From the NCBI RefSeq assembly GCF_030848805.1, contig NC_092360.1:19571701-19635700 (forward strand): a DNA stretch of 64,000 nt, read 5' to 3'. Position 1 is the first letter of the stretch. Each line of letters starts with the position of its first letter. Made by a program: the position numbers and the translations under genes. The notes under the pieces were generated by a model that worked only from the letters and a program-made list of their open reading frames with translations, was not told where the DNA came from and did not search any database. The stretch comes from Temnothorax longispinosus. Taxonomy: Eukaryota; Arthropoda; Insecta; Hymenoptera; Formicidae. Shown here one piece after another: positions 14,601 through 27,000 of this stretch.

Positions 14601-17600
14601 CTGTATAACTGTAGTCGAACTGTATAGTCGAAGTTATTTATCCTCGTATAATTTTTCCAAACTACTTATTCAAATAATACAGCTGCGACATGATTTCGAC
14701 GATCGATGTCTCTTAACGGACGACTGATTTATTCTCGCGGCTTACAATCGTTCATCGATAATTGCGCGTATTATGAAAGATATCGGTCAGCGACAATAAA
14801 GTCGATTTCATGAGGTCAGTCCGGCCGAGCTCAATTTACGATGGTAACTGCATCCTGGGTATACTCTTTTGCGCGCGTGCGTAATTTTCGTCGGAAATTA
14901 CATCGGGCGTAACCGTATCCGCGCGGAACAACGAGCGGTAAGTTCGGCCTGAACGGCCACTTACGCCGAGTGCAACGAGTGCGTAAATCTCCCCTTGTCC
15001 CTCCCTCCGCGTCCCTTTTCGGGACTGTGCGTCGCAACTCGCAACGCGCCATGGCGCGGCGTGGCTAAGTGCATCTCGGAAATTGTCCGCGTTCGTCAGC
15101 GGGAACTCTCTTCGCGCGGCGTAATCGAGGACGAGCGACGCGACGTGCTTTTCAGGAAATTGCATTCCCGCGCTGCCTATCCGGGGCTAATCATCGACCG
15201 ACCCGCGCTGTTTCGTGGAAGTCGCGAGAGCGAAGTACGAGCTCCATAAATGTTTCTGATACGACGGAGCCGCGGGATGCCGACGTATCTCGTATCGAGA
15301 GCGCCTGTTTTAGCGCCGCATTAGCGCCGCCCGAGACCGATTAGGTTCACGCAGCGCGGCTTCGTTTCGTCCGATAATTAATCCTAAACTCGACAGTGTA
15401 TATAAGGCATCGATATCTTTCGTTATCTGCACCTGTACCGATTCTTGTTTGCAGTTGAAATACAATATGAAAAATATTTGATGTAAAAATGTACAATACA
15501 ATATGTAACTTAAATTCGTGCACTTGTTTTCTCCTAATCTAATTATTATAAAAATCTCTTCTATTTCATAAAATACGATATGCCACAGTAAAATCAAGTA
15601 AAGGAAGTAGTAAAAGATTAATTTTTTTACACTTCATATTTTAATTTGATTTATTTCTTTCGTGTTGTCGAGTTTAGGATTAAATACATGAGTTTTTTGT
15701 AGCCTAATAAACAAGTTAACGCATCGCGTTCTTAATTGCTCTGCTGTCGCAGTTGGCAATGAGAACTAATCATCAAGAAAAGAATGACATTGTTAATATG
15801 CAAATTAAGCTATGTTGGGGATAACCGAGGGGATAACTTAGAAACTCTCTAGATTAATAAATAGAATTTAAAAGTAATATTATTTTTTAAGACATTTAAT
15901 TGAAAACTCAGAAAATGCGCGCGCGCGATTAAGTAGTTTCTGATTGTGAGATAAAATCAATTCGAATCTCTCTATCATTAAAGTCAGAAACTCTATTTTA
16001 TAATTATAATTATGAATACAGAATTATAGTTCTGAGTACAGAATTTAATTTAATATTTTATATACCTTATGAAATTCAATTTCAATTTCAATTTAACGCT
16101 TTAATTGCCGTGTGTATATATGTATACCGACGACGTCTGTATTTTCTTGAGAATTATGACACTTGCATATAAATGATAATTTTCTACTTAATTCGCATTC
16201 TTTATTGTAAATCATATAAATTAAATAAAAAATAAAATTCTTTTACATATATGTGGGCATATATGGCTTCCATGCAGATATGACTTGTGTACAATTATCG
16301 TGGCGAACAAAGTACTAATTTTCTCGAACGTACAAATTCATTTACGTTCATCGCACACGTAAAATTGGTATCTGACGGTATGAACGGCATGAGCTTTATG
16401 TCACTTTTTGCGCGCTCTCTTCAGACTGCTCTCCGAGTTTTTAACCGTGCAAACAGCTCGAGGAGCGCAAGAAAGAAAGAGGAAAGCACCCGGAAGAGAT
16501 GGAAAAGAGAAAGAAAAGAAAAAAAGAAAATACGTATGGGGAAAGGTGAGAGAAGATAATTAAGAAAAATAAAAAAAGAAAGAGAGGCTGCGATGCAAAA
16601 CTGTTTTAAATTTATGCGGCAAGCACAAATGTTTCGCGATTTGTTACACGTTTGTTTGTTTCGCCGCTTTTTCCGTGGAAGATCACGAACGAAGTAAACC
16701 GGGAGATGAAAGAAAGGAATGTACAGATAAGTAAAAACGAAAGAGAGAGAAAGAAGGAAAGAGTTTAGAGGGAAACGGTCGCGGGCGCCAACCAACTTTT
16801 CTTGCACACGCATTCCTACGCACTTTGAAGTATAACATGTCGAAGTTTTTTCTCCAATAATTAACGAAAGCAACAGAAGAGTATGATAACTGTCATTTAT
16901 ATTAATAATATTAGCATTAATGTCTCGAAAACGAACGAGGGGTTGCTGATCGACTACTGCCATTTATTTTTACAACGTGATTTCTGCGAGCTCTCGTGAT
17001 GTCTCACTACCTGTTTAACAGTCACAATACTAATCGCTTTCACTTTGGCGTTTGATACATCTTCGGGGAGTTTCTAGAAAAGTTATGAAAGTTACGCTCG
17101 ACGTACTGAAATCAATAATCAATTATTTTTGCTTGCTTTTTGCGCAATAATGTTTTATGACACTATTACAAAATTAAGTTGTCGATTTTAATAAAGAAGT
17201 AAGGAAATTATTAAATCAATTCTTCTCTCGAATCGACTTCTTAAATCAACTTATAAATTGATCGAAATTAAGTGTTTATCTTTTTTTCTCTTACGCATCT
17301 CGCAGAAATACTTCCATTGATTTTAAGATGTTATAAATATTAAATTTTTTTGACAATTTGTTATTCTAAACTACTATTGCATTTTTTCTTGGCGTTGTAA
17401 AATAAAAGTATAGATGTAAGCTTCTTAAACTTGTTAAAACAGAACTAAATTTTAGAATCGAACAATTTAGTCACGCATAATAAAAATGTAGATCTTGAAA
17501 CATCCTCGATAGAGAGTGGCAGTATTCGGAAATTTTGCAATCGTTCGTCTGAAAAATCGTCAACGGAGCGAATAGTCGATCCTCTCTCGTGAGATTTTTC

Positions 17601-17983
17601 GTGAAGAGATATAATTGAGTCGGAAGGGATAAACGACGTGGATCCGCCTCGAAAACTGCACGACGCGTTAAATCTCTGAGAGCAGTGACAGAGTACGCAA
17701 AGCGCTTTCTCGAGGAGAAAAACTTATCGTCTCCATTAGGAGGACGTATGAGAAGGAGAGAGACAAAAAGAAAAGTGAGAAAGGCAATATTTTATTCTGC
17801 TCTAGAATGTGATTTTCGCCTGAATAAATAATTAAAAGTACAAAGAAATAGAGCCACAAACAGTAATAACAACGCGCGCTCTCTCGTATCTGCTCGAATG
17901 GGAATTTGAAAATAGAGAACAAGCGTTACTTGGTTACAAAATTTAACGATCCGGCGGATTACGTTTCGAGAGTATAAATAAAT

Positions 17984-18039
<56 letters not shown>

Positions 18040-21000
18040 GCGCGAAAAATGGCTGGAGTTTTACAGAAAAGTTGCTTAAAGTGTGCAGGAATACGTGCGC
18101 GAGGGAACCGGGAGGGACGTTGGTGATGGCGGCTTCGTCGACCTAGCAGCGGAGCGCGACATGATTTTCGCTGGGAAATGGACAATTTAACGACTGGGGT
18201 GCGTCCTAAGGTACGTTCACGACGTTGTCGCGCTTAATTTTTTGTAGGGCGGTAAACAAGAGTGAGAGAGAACGAAGTTAAAAAGCCCGCTTGTTATTAG
18301 AAGAGTCCATCTCATTGTCAATTTATTGAAAAATATTTGCGAAATATGTTTCTCGCATAATCTCACATCCACGGAAGATTATTCCGAAAGAAAAGTCACC
18401 GGATAAAATCTATCGCGTGCCATCTAAAATTAGCTTAACTTGTAAATTACTTAATTCCAATTCTGATCGCGATTTAATTACGGAGAAAGCGGCATTTCGC
18501 TTGTTCGCAATTTCTAAAGCGTTTCAGTACATCGTATATCTAATTCAGCGACTGAATTACCGCTGGGCCTTATTAGACCGTTATTAGAAACGATTATTAT
18601 AACCGATCTACGATCCACGATCGTCATCCAAAACGTAACAGTAAATCTTTGAGCGCTCGGCTCACGTACGTGTATGAAGGAACGAGGAAGCCTCTAGCAT
18701 ACGAAGGTCGATCGATTGGAATGCTGCATTGTGATTATAGCGTCTCTATCGCGCTCACCGGGATATTTGTGCGATATAAAACCGATATCACGCGCGAGCG
18801 CGCGCGTGTATTCTACCTATTCAGTCTTTTCATCACGATTGTTGCTGTTCGATTACAGGAAGCCGGGAGACCTGCGACATCGAGGGGGAAGACGTCACGG
18901 TCGATAAGATCCTGAACACGAGCTGCTTCCGCTGTATCTGCAAGGTAAACCGCGCGCATCCGAACACGCTAATCGGCATCTAATAGCGCAGGGAATTATT
19001 GAATAAGTTATGCCGTAAATTTGATAAGACAGATAAGTTTAACCTTTCGGAAATTTAACAGGGAGATATTTTATCTCGGTTTAATTATCAGTCTATAATA
19101 AATCGAACTCTACGTGATTGAAAAATGTAAAAATTGAAATATTATAATCTATATAAATCTTCTAAAAAATCGATTTCGGATTCGACGAAGACTATTGGGA
19201 CGTCCCATATATCGTAACATCGTAACGCGACCAAGTGTTTCAATGCGAAAGAGGAATGCGAACGCAACAGGGGAGTAGCAGGCGAGAAACACGTATGTAC
19301 GTATCGAGTGACGCGCCGACAAGACTAGCGGGAATCGCGAAAAAGTCGGCCTGGTCGTATCCGATACGGCGGTTCTTCTCTTAAGAGGGAAAGGAGAAGA
19401 GAGGAGACGCGGGTAGGTGAAGAGGGAGGCCGAGCTGGCCGAGGGAGACGGAGACGCTGCGTGACCATTTTCATAGTCCAGTTTGTAGATTGTGTGTCGT
19501 TATCAAACGCGACGAGGCAACGCCATGTGGTGACGGAACGGTTAAAGGGGTTAAAGTAGCTTGGCCTGGTTCGGGAGAGGTCAACCGTCAAAGAGAGGAA
19601 TTTCCACATCAATCCGTTTGACGCGATCGATTCGCGGTTGTACACGCGCGCATACACAGACGTCGGTCGTCGGCTCGCACGTCGCTCGTTTGCGCCGCGC
19701 GCGTGCATCTTATGACGCGCCGCCGCGCCGTAGCCTCGATGCACATCTCCCGACGCGCACCGACTGCATCGCGAATGATCTTAGCGCGACCGCGGCGATT
19801 TATCTGCGCGTTTGGTTCATTGACTCGTCGACTTGTGGCCGACCGAGATGAGGCTTCTTGTTTTCGCCCCGCTGCTGCCGCCGCCGCCGTTGCTTTGCTA
19901 CCGCTGCTGTTACCGCTGCTGCTGCTGCTGCTACCGCAACGAGCGGCATGCTGGCGGCGGCGTGTGACATAATTATTTGTTTGTTGCGCTGAAGCGGTCG
20001 GCCGCGATCAATCACTCGCGATTTATGAGACACGATCATAAATCGTGATGCCCGAACGAACGAACATTTAGCTAGTTTAGAATGTTGGCGCGTTTATTTA
20101 TTCACATTTCCTATCGCAGCGTGCAGATGGTTTATTAATTTCTCAACTGTTTTATTGCTATGTTGTTTATAAAATTATTTAATTTCCTATTGCACTAATG
20201 TACTTATTTATTCGTACATTAAAAATATTCCTATATAACTATAATGTAATAAAAATAAAACCTCATGATAATTATCATTTAACGATACAAAAAGATACTG
20301 ATACATTAGATACATATGTGTTTGTAGTAGGGGAGAGTTGGCAATTACCGAGCCCCTAAGAACCGAAGCGTATATCTAAGCTCAGAAATGCTTCAAAAAA
20401 ACAAACTGCAGTTTTAGATAGGTCATTTATTTGGCTATCCATATATCATAGCAATAATGTTGAAAGTTAAACACAAACTGAAATATTAACAATTTTTCAA
20501 AAAATGAGAAAACGCGGTATTACCGAACTGGGCTGATAATATCGTGCCTATAAAAATTACTCTGGCTTCAGCTAGTGACATGAAGTAGAACACAATAAAA
20601 AAGTGTTTTTTTTATATTTATGCATTAATATCGTCTAGTAGGTACCTACATATAAAAATAAGTGAATGTGTTAATAAATAACGATCATTATAAATTCAAA
20701 TCGAAACTTAAGCAACGATCTTTTCTGTAAGCACCTTACATTGTAAACTAAAAAGTCTTGGTAACTCTTAACACACAGTTATCGTTATACCTATTGTCTA
20801 TGAATTGCAAAAACAACTTTAAAATCTTATCAGTCTCCAAAATTCAATCAGTCTCAAAATTTCAACTTTGGGCGTGAAATTATCAAACTCAATTATTTCA
20901 CTTTACAACCTTAAAATATATGGAAAAGAAACGCGTGTTTCTAAAATCACTTTGCAACCTAATTTTATAGTGTTTTAGCTTATCAAATCCGTCAGGATTA

Positions 21001-24000
21001 TTTCTCTAATGAAAATATTATGTTACTCACCTTTTATCGAAACTACCAGCAAAATTGCAACGAGCAAGCAGAGAAGCTTCCAGAGCGCACTGTGTTTACA
21101 TGGACGGCCGGAACGCATTGACGGCGCATGCGGGTGGGGTATTTCGTGTTACTCTATGATATTAACATCATTGTAGGCGCGTAATACAAATAGTTATTGA
21201 GATAAACAATGGCGCGGAATTGTCAACCGCGCGGTACTTGCCAACTCTCCCCTAATGTGTAATATTATAATGAAATACGATTGAAAGATTTAATAGTAAA
21301 TTTATGTGTGAATTTTTAATTATTACACATGTAATTGCGAGATACTTTTTTATACTGAGCTTTGTTTTTTTCCTAAGTCTTTATCTAGTCGTTTTGGTAT
21401 ATTGCTTGTTTTTATCTTCTCGCCCGTTTATTACGGAAATGATTAATTAATTTTCGAGCATGTTGCGTAAAAACGTCAGTTTTATGCGAGGAAGTCTAAA
21501 AAGCTGAGATCTTTCTTTCGCGGCATGCCTAATTAGGTCCGTCTCGCGCGTCTCGTATGTATGTGACCGTCCGACCCACGTTAAATTAGTTTACGTAATT
21601 CTGACAGAAGATAAATCCGTAAAGACTTAATTATAGAAGCCGATAACGAAAACCAGAGAAATAATTACTGGAACGCGATAACGTGGACGAGAAATCGGAA
21701 CAAGACGAGCGATAAAAAAAAATCAAGCCGGAATTTCGCTGTCGCCGCTGCGTGACTCAATCGCCGACCAAATTCCCGATTCATAATACGTTTTATTTCG
21801 AGTGTCCACATTCTTCCCTCGCGGCTCGTGCATCACGACTTTTCCTCGTGCCAAAATGTGACGAAATGATCTGTTCGACGAATCCGCGCGAGTAATATTG
21901 CTAATTTCAGCAAGTCATCAACTTTGAATCTATTATCCCGTGGATCCAACGGATTATATCCCGAGAGTCTGTAATAAATCATATTTATGGCAAAATAGAT
22001 ATTCCTTACCCTTGTACAGGATTATTAATAAATCAAAACTTTTCTCTCACGCATAAATGTACAATCTACAGATTATCTCAGAAGTTGACATTTTCTCTGA
22101 CGTATAAAAAGCCGATAGAAAGTGTGCGACTCTTGAATCACCTCGTGTAGGTACTCTCCTGTCCATAAGCAAGAGAAATAAATTTTCGTCCCCTTCCTTT
22201 CCAGAATGGGTTCGTGGAGTGTTTGAAGCAACAGTGCCCGAACATCGAAGGTTGCTACGCGTTGCTGGATCCGCGTGACGACGAGTGCTGCCACAGATGC
22301 ACAGGTAGAATGCTTGTCCGTCTAATTCGTCTAATTATCCTAATCATTCTAATTGGCTCGAGCTTGCCCGCGCCGCGACCGGAATGGAAAAGAGAGAGAG
22401 AGAGAGGGAGAGAGGGAGAGTATGTCGGCGGCGGTAAGAAGGAAAGGCGAAAACTCGCGGAATGCTCGGCCGGCGGAGCATTGTTCCCGGGGCACAAAGG
22501 CACTTCTGTTTGCCGACACGATGATAAACCCGAGGAACTTTAGCGTCACAGCCTCTCGCGGCTGTCTCTGTTTACGAAATGTAACTGACAGATGCGCGGT
22601 CTTCGTTATCGTCTACTATTAATTATGCTAATAGTGACGTAAGTCCGCGCTTGCCGCGTAGCGCCTGCCGCAGACGAAATCCACCCGGAAAGTGTTTGAA
22701 GTACGCCGAGAAAATATAAAGATAAATCGCAAAATATAAGGAATAAAATCTAAGAACAGTATTACTCTAAAAAGCAAAAGTGGTCATTGTTTCTACATTG
22801 ATCAGGTAACTAAGCATGTTATCTTAATACTTTTTCCGTGCGTCCGAATTTATTCCGAATATGCCATCTTCGAATTAACAATAGTCTTGTCTAACTTAAT
22901 TTTAATTCGATAGCATATGTGTAAATAATTGTACTTAGAGGACTTCAGTTGACTTTTACGTATCGTAGGATGCATACAGAACGGAATTTACCACGCATCG
23001 GACACGGAATGGACGGAGGAGAACGATCCCTGCCGAATATTCGTCTGTAAAGCGGGCGTCATCACCGAATCGAAACTACGGTGTTACACGCCCTGTTCCC
23101 ATCCGAAAGCGCCTCCACCTGGCAAATGTTGTCCCATATGCGAAGGTGCGTAACTTTTTTTTCTTCTTCTTCCCTTTTTGCGCGCTTTGATGTTGCTGCT
23201 GCTGCTGCTGCTGCTTCTAATTACCCACGCCAATCTCACAAATATTTCTCACGATCCCCTGAATGCATCCCGCCGCGCAATTAAGACTGGAATGTTCCGC
23301 CGATATAACGAGGGGAGAACGATAATGATTGAAAATTACAGCGCCGCTTCTATCCGACGAAAAACGTACGGACGATAACGTGTATGTTGTAACGTTCTCT
23401 TTCGCATTTTTTTTTTCGGAATAACGTAACCACGTAAATTTAACACAATGTCTCAGTAAGATCTCACATCCCAGACAACATGTATGTCTAAAAGACGTTT
23501 TTCTTAAGACGGTTTTTTTTAAAACTTTACCAGGAGTCGTCGTAAAAACTTTCCGAATAAACGTCTGAAAGTTGGTTTTTATAAGACATTTTTTGGAATA
23601 TACCCAGATATTTAGAATTTACATTATCGACTATAACGTTTACAGATTAAAATACATGATACGGCCAATTTGAATATAACATAGCCTATAAAAATATTTA
23701 CTGCCAGCTAATCTGGTACTCATCAGGTATTTTGCATTATTTAGTGTCACAACAATCTTAGGCGAAGCTGTTCGGAAACGCGTTAACAAGAGGAAGAATA
23801 CGAAACAGAAGCTGGAATTATCTGAGATACATCGGTATATTAATGATTTAACACTTACATAACTTTGCTAACGACAAAACGGCAATCTGCGTCGTAACAG
23901 ACAGATTGTTATCAAAGTATATAAATATTAAATTATTTATATACCGATTCACATCAAGCATAACACTAGCTCCTCTGTCGTCTTTTTCCTTTTGTTAACG

Positions 24001-27000
24001 GCGTTTCGCATTATTAATTTTTATTTTAGAATATGTCTAAAAGTGGTCGTTTAAATTAATTAAAATAAAACGTCTATACTTCAAAGACGTCATAAGACAT
24101 CTTTCTAATAGTTTTATAAAATGTCTTATAAAAGTATAAGGCGTCTTTTAGACATCTTTAACATGTCATAATATTCTCTGAGATCATACAAATAGTACAA
24201 TTGTGATCTTTTTCTATGTTGCGTCTCTGCATTTCGCATAAATTAATATTTTTTAACGCGTCCGAAGACGTTACAGAGAAAAATAAGCAAACAATAAGCG
24301 CGAAATGTTCGATCTTGTCGCGTTTTGCAGGATGCTTAGTAAATGGACAGAAAGTAACGGAGGACAGGTCGGTGACAACGACGGAGGATCCATGCGTAAC
24401 TTGCAAGTGCAACAAGGGGCATCTCACCTGCGCGAAGCAAGCCTGTCCGACGCTCAATTGTCCTGCCTCGAGGATCGTCGATGAATCTGGGGAATGCTGC
24501 CCACACTGTCGAGGTGAAAGGAGTTACATAACTTTCATTATTCGAGATGAATATCGCATCTCTGCTCCGAAAAGAAATTATCTGTTTCCAAAATAACGAT
24601 CCTCGAATTGAGCAGTTAAAAAGAAGGAAATCTATTTCGTATTGTTATTCGCTTATATATTTTCGCTTTATTACTTTTATTCTTACTTTTATTTTCAATT
24701 TGGATTCAGTAATAATACGTTATTGTTTTTTTTTTTACGACGTATAAGCTTGCTAATTATAACCTCGTATAAAGATATTAGATTGCTTTATTGCGTAAGC
24801 ATTTCGATGTCGAGCGATCAAATTAATATATATAAGTAGTGATCGGAGTTTTATTTCAACATTTTTCAAAAGGAACATTTTCTAGGCAATTGCACAAACA
24901 ATTAAAGTCACTTTGAATTTATAGGTCATTCCGATCTCTCTTACAATACCAGAGATATTGCGCGAACCGGTTTTATACGAATCTGATTATTTTCCAATGT
25001 CGCAATTGCGTAAAAACCAGCCGCACGTAATATTACGATTGTCATCTAGCCATCCGAGAATATACGCGCTACAACCATTTAGCTGTGCATATCTTACTAC
25101 AACTTTCATATTCTGTATTAAAATATAATGCAAAGTATGAAAATATGAAATATATTAATTACGTCGGATAGAAATGCGAGTGATAGCGTCAAGACTGCAT
25201 AAATTAAAAAATACCACATAAAATTAATATCAAATTTACAAATATCATTGTCTCTAGATACTCATATGTATCTCACTGTAGATTGTACATAGATTCGATA
25301 CGATTTTATGCGTGAGAAAATAATTCGCGTAATTACCACACAACAAGAAAACGACTCAGAAAACGTTTCGCTTATAGCGCGATCAATTGTGGTAGCGCAT
25401 ATTCAAGTTAAAGGATTAAAAAAACACTGCTTTTGTCACACAGGCAGCGCAAGATTCTTCTCGCCTCCGAAAGGCGCGTGCATGCTCGGCACGCGTTTAT
25501 ACAACTCGGGCAGTGAGTTCTACGCGGATCCCTGCACGCACTGCAAATGCATCAATTCGGCGATCTCGTGCGTAAGAGACACTTGTCCGGTGCTGGAATG
25601 TCCCAAGGAGCATCAGGTGCAAGGCAGCCACTGTTGTCCAAATTGCTTGCTCGTCGAGGAGAGCAGAGCCTCTTGCTCTTACGGCGGAAGAACTTATGTG
25701 GCGAGTATCACGCTTTTATTCGTCGTCATGCAATCTTATTCATCGCGTGAGCAAACGTGATTGCAAAATGAGAAACTGAACTAAAGGAATTATATAGAAT
25801 AGATAGCTGTGAAATTTTGACATACATAGCTCTAATTAGAAACTGAAGAATATTGTTTTAATAATAACATTTTGATCCAAATTAATTAATTAATTGAGAT
25901 TAAATTAATTAACATTCTTTTAAGTAAAAATTTAATTTTGTTGCTTGAATCTCCTCGAGATATTTTCATTTCGTATCTATTTACATTGCCATTGGGCGGC
26001 GTTTCGTCTTATCGGTGGTATAAACGACCTTTTTTGTCCTAGGCAGGATGGCGAAAATTGGAAGCTGGATTCCTGCAAGACATGCACCTGCAAACAGGGA
26101 AAAGTACGCTGCGCAATGCCTCAATGTCCGCCGATAATCTTTCCCTGCCCACCAAATTCCAAGTTCGAGCATCCGGAGGGTCAATGCTGTCCGCGATGTG
26201 TCGAGCGTGAGTTTTTTGGTGCTACCACACCTTACAAAACTGGTATATATGCGCACACACATTTAAGACATTAAAATTATCAATTCCTCTAGGTGACGGA
26301 GTTTGCACGGTTTTCGGAGACCCGCATTATCGTACGTTCGACGGTAAATTCTATAGCTTCAAGGGACCGTGCAGGTACCAGCTGGTTACCGATTGTTTCT
26401 CTCACACATTTAGTATACGCGTGACCAATGACGCCAGAAGAACGAAGTTCTCAGCGTGGACCAAAACTATTGCCATAAAGGTGCGTTAAATTACACGAAG
26501 GTTTTAATACAAATTGTAGTATGTACAAGACGAATTTAAACATTCGCTTCCTTGAACCGAGCATCATAAAACTGGTTTTAAAGAAAGCTATAAAAGAAGT
26601 TACATAAAGTATCATTACCGCATTCGAATTTTATCGAATATCGAATAACATCACATCATTCATACAATAATGTCACTTATTTGAATAATAGCATATCATT
26701 TAAAACTGGTTTTAACGTTTTTCAAAAGATAATTCATAATTTTCCATTGTATGCAAATGAGACTATAGATTCCGACAAAATAAACTGGCATTGCGAGACA
26801 AAGTCTACCCTGACACGAAGCTCTCTTGCTCTATTCAAAAAGAATTGTATCGAATCAGACGAAAAATAGATGAAACGAAGAAACTTTCGTTCTATTTACA
26901 TCCCGCGCGATCATGTTGCAGATCGGCGATCTGAAAGTGAATCTTGGCCAGAAAATGAGAGTGAAGGTGAACGGGAAGAAGGTGGATGTTCCTTATCGCA

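Larger units (their letters stand above)
8661..18858 (+). other. cv-2 intron 1 (10.2 kb)
   Basis: A long AT-rich intron between the signal-peptide exon and the VWC1 exon. It contains the hairpin element at 9008-9553, the 2.78-kb palindromic transposon at 11422-14202, a GC-rich block at about 14820-15350 and a GA tract at 17987-18030. The rest shows no gene I can support. Long first introns in developmental regulators often carry enhancers, but none can be identified by eye. Confidence 0.8.

Noticed and set aside
19325..19972. Overlapping frames on both strands in cv-2 intron 2
   Set aside because: They come from a GC-rich, CTG/CGG-bearing patch; frames on opposite strands overlap, and none carries a recognised motif.
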